Assembly (NCBI RefSeq): GCF_014851685.1
Contig: NZ_JACVAC010000004.1
Location: 372,001-436,000, forward strand
DNA from: Pseudomonas sp. PDM05
GTDB taxonomy: Bacteria > Pseudomonadota > Gammaproteobacteria > Pseudomonadales > Pseudomonadaceae
DNA length: 64,000 nucleotides
Direction: 5' to 3'
Shown: positions 62,217 to 64,000 of the stretch, piece after piece
How positions within the stretch are numbered: the stretch's first letter is position 1
Layout: each line of letters starts with the position of its first letter
Position numbers and translations under genes: made by a program
The notes under the pieces: generated by a model
Told to the model about the DNA's origin: nothing
The model's database searches: none
What the model saw: the letters and a program-made list of their open reading frames with translations, nothing else

Positions 62217-63713
62217 TTACTGCGCGCCGCTCACCGCACCGGCTTTGGCCAACACGAAACCAATGAATTGCTCAACGCTCATCTTCTGGCCGTTGAAGGT
62301 CACTTCGTTGTTGGCGTAGTGCAACTGGGACACCACGTCATTGCCGACCAGGGTCGCCAGTTGGGTGCCGACGGCCATGCCGCTGACCATTTCAGAAGCC
62401 ATCTGTGCTTGCTGCTCGACGGCTTTCGGATCGGTCACGCCACCGGCCTGGGCTTGCAGGGCGGCGATGTCGGCGATCATGGGCTTGGACAGGGTCAGGT
62501 TGGCATCCAGCAACGCAATGATCTGCTTGCCCAGCTCAACAGGTGGCAGCTCCATGGACGCAGGCTTGGCCAGGTCCAGGACCAGGTTGAACTTGCTTTC
62601 GCCGTGGGCGGTTTTCAGCGACAGGTTTTCCAGCGCCACTTGCGGCTTGGCGGCCAGCAGTTGGTTGACGTTGGCTTCGGCCAGGGTCTGCTCGGCTTCG
62701 GTCAGTTGCAGTTCCGGCATCGGTTGCCCGGCAGCGGCGGCGGCTTGCACCGGCTGCATCTTGTCCTGGTACAGCTTGGTCAGCAGCAGGCCCGACGGCA
62801 CGTCAATGTTCTTCACGCTCACGGCCATGGCGGCGGAGCCGACCGGTTTGCCCTGGAAGCCGATCGCGTCGATCTTGTAGTCGACGCGGCCAGCCATGTT
62901 GTTGTCTTTGACGTCGCTGGTGTCTTTCTGCTCGAAGCCCTTGAGGGTCAGCACGGTTTGTTGCGGGCCGAAGGTCAGCTTGGTGTCGGTCAGTTCAACG
63001 GTGTTCTGCCCGGTGTAGAAGCCGAAGGTGGATTTTTCCAGGTTGCTGGCCACGGTCAGGCCGGACAGGTCGGCGGCAAAGGGCGTGCCGTTGCCATCGA
63101 CGGCGTTCAGCTTGAGGCTGTTCATGAAGCCGTCGACCTTGACCTTCTTGCCTTCGGCGCTGCTGTCGAAGTCCAGGTTCAGCCCGGAGAAGCTGGCGCT
63201 GGACGTGTCGTCCTTGTACTCCAGCGGCAGCAATTCGAGATTACCGCTGACCGAACGGCTGTAACCGATATTGGCCACGCCCTTGAGCGGCGACACGTCT
63301 TTGGCGGCGGCGAACCATTTTTCGGTGGTGGCGTTCTTTTCCAGCGCGTAGTGACTGGTGGCCATGACCGGCAGCCACTTCAGCGACACCAGACGCGAGA
63401 ACGGCAGCGGGCCGTGTTCGATGTGGTCGACGAAGAGCAGTTCCGGGTTCGGGTTCTGCTCACCGAAGAACGAGCCCTGGGCCTTGAGGCGATAGTGCGC
63501 GGTACTGCTGAACAAGCCACGGTCGAGGGAGACCAGCTCCAGGTCCAGACGCCCGTCTACGCCGGCCATGGAACGTTGCAGTTCCTTGTTGGCGTCCTGC
63601 ACCGCCGTTTGCAGCACCGGCTCCAACTGCTTGCCGGTGTACCAGGCACCGCCTGCACTGACGACGCCAACGGCGACAACAAAACCCAAAAGAACTACGG
63701 CTGGCTTATTCAT
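62217..63713 (-). CDS. YdgA-family (DUF945) protein
   Basis: A 498-aa protein with one N-terminal membrane anchor (AVVLLGFVVAVGVVSAGGAWYTG) and a long periplasmic region typical of DUF945/YdgA: TGKQLEPVLQTAVQDANKELQ, ELVSLDRGLFSSTAHYRLK, FVDHIEHGPLPFSRL. The N-terminus matches YdgA-type GxxxTGxxxE. Members occur throughout gamma-proteobacteria, with proposed envelope functions but no firm role. It is monocistronic as far as visible. Confidence 0.88.
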   Translation of the reverse strand: MNKPAVVLLGFVVAVGVVSAGGAWYTGKQLEPVLQTAVQDANKELQRSMAGVDGRLDLELVSLDRGLFSSTAHYRLKAQGSFFGEQNPNPELLFVDHIEHGPLPFSRLVSLKWLPVMATSHYALEKNATTEKWFAAAKDVSPLKGVANIGYSRSVSGNLELLPLEYKDDTSSASFSGLNLDFDSSAEGKKVKVDGFMNSLKLNAVDGNGTPFAADLSGLTVASNLEKSTFGFYTGQNTVELTDTKLTFGPQQTVLTLKGFEQKDTSDVKDNNMAGRVDYKIDAIGFQGKPVGSAAMAVSVKNIDVPSGLLLTKLYQDKMQPVQAAAAAGQPMPELQLTEAEQTLAEANVNQLLAAKPQVALENLSLKTAHGESKFNLVLDLAKPASMELPPVELGKQIIALLDANLTLSKPMIADIAALQAQAGGVTDPKAVEQQAQMASEMVSGMAVGTQLATLVGNDVVSQLHYANNEVTFNGQKMSVEQFIGFVLAKAGAVSGAQ

Positions 63714-63860
63714 GAAGTGACCTGATCAAATCCTGTGAGAAGTGGGCTGTCTTCCTTGAACCCTGAAAGGGTTGGCTCAAGCCCGCCAAAAGCGGGGGAA
63801 GATTAGCACTGGCGGCCGCGAACGGCCCAGCTTTTCAGAGGGGTCAGGCCAGCAGATGGT

Positions 63861-64000
63861 TCACGAATATTCCGAGTCGATCTCATCGAGCTGGTGATCA
63901 AAACTCTTCAAACGCGCCGTCCAGGTGTACACCAGCACCTCAAACTCGCGGTGGATCACCGCATTGCCGGGGGTGTCGGCCTTGGGGTCGCAGAAGTCCA
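63861..64000 (-). CDS. unidentified gene (partial, 3' end only)
   Basis: The last 46 codons of a leftward gene entering from the right edge: DFCDPKADTPGNAVIHREFEVLVYTWTARLKSFDHQLDEIDSEYS, then stop. The codon pattern (GC-rich third positions) supports a real gene. Too little is present to name it. Confidence 0.65.
   Translation of the reverse strand, partial: DFCDPKADTPGNAVIHREFEVLVYTWTARLKSFDHQLDEIDSEYS

Overview
The window looks like the chromosome of a Pseudomonas of the P. fluorescens group. This rests on high GC content, the gene order cysAWT-sbp-oscA, then a PAS/GGDEF/EAL protein, then desA (the order I recall from P. aeruginosa PA0280-PA0286), a gabDT pair, a pgaABCD operon, and many fluorescens-type REP palindromes with the core GTGGGAGCGGGCTTGC. 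No database search was possible; all assignments come from reading the proteins and motifs.

Layout. 1-3.8 kb: end of an amino-acid ABC transporter, a MetQ-type binding protein, and a sigma-54 activator with a small hydrolase (sulfur/amino-acid scavenging). 4-6.1 kb: tonB-exbB-exbD. 6.3-13.4 kb: LysR/MFS pair, LysR, a membrane fatty-acid desaturase with a divergent AraC regulator, a receiver-only protein, a Crp/Fnr regulator and an Mpo1-like protein. 13.5-17.7 kb: sulfate uptake (sbp, cysT, cysW, cysA) and oscA. 17.9-23.8 kb: three signalling proteins (PAS-GGDEF-EAL, PAS-GGDEF, receiver-HDOD) and desA. 23.9-27.3 kb: a decayed hipBA remnant and gabD-gabT.

27.66-39.8 kb: tRNA-Arg(CCG) followed by an accessory island with lower-GC patches and decayed genes. 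It carries a frameshifted DUF927 ATPase, a frameshifted coiled-coil gene, a two-gene DUF262 + HEPN cassette, and a striking six-gene nucleotide/nucleobase-chemistry locus: a 105-aa Gly/Ser-start protein, a PfkB-deoxyribosyltransferase fusion, a QueC-like enzyme, a nitroreductase-like protein, an OGG/HhH-GPD glycosylase and a D12 adenine methylase. The island also holds iteron-like repeats, a LecA-type lectin and a small ORFan. No integrase is left. The QueC/OGG pairing recalls type IV CBASS, but there is no CD-NTase; this is my best candidate for an undescribed system.

39.8-64 kb: back to core-like DNA. A VWA lipoprotein, ECF sigma factor and sigma-linked membrane protein are followed by an atypical serralysin, a CsgG-type lipoprotein operon and more lipoproteins. 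Then come a tandem array of about ten 163-bp REP-containing units, a small lepB operon, an autotransporter, pgaABCD (poly-N-acetylglucosamine matrix, plausibly fed by the c-di-GMP enzymes at 18-22 kb), a YdgA-family protein and a truncated gene at the right edge.
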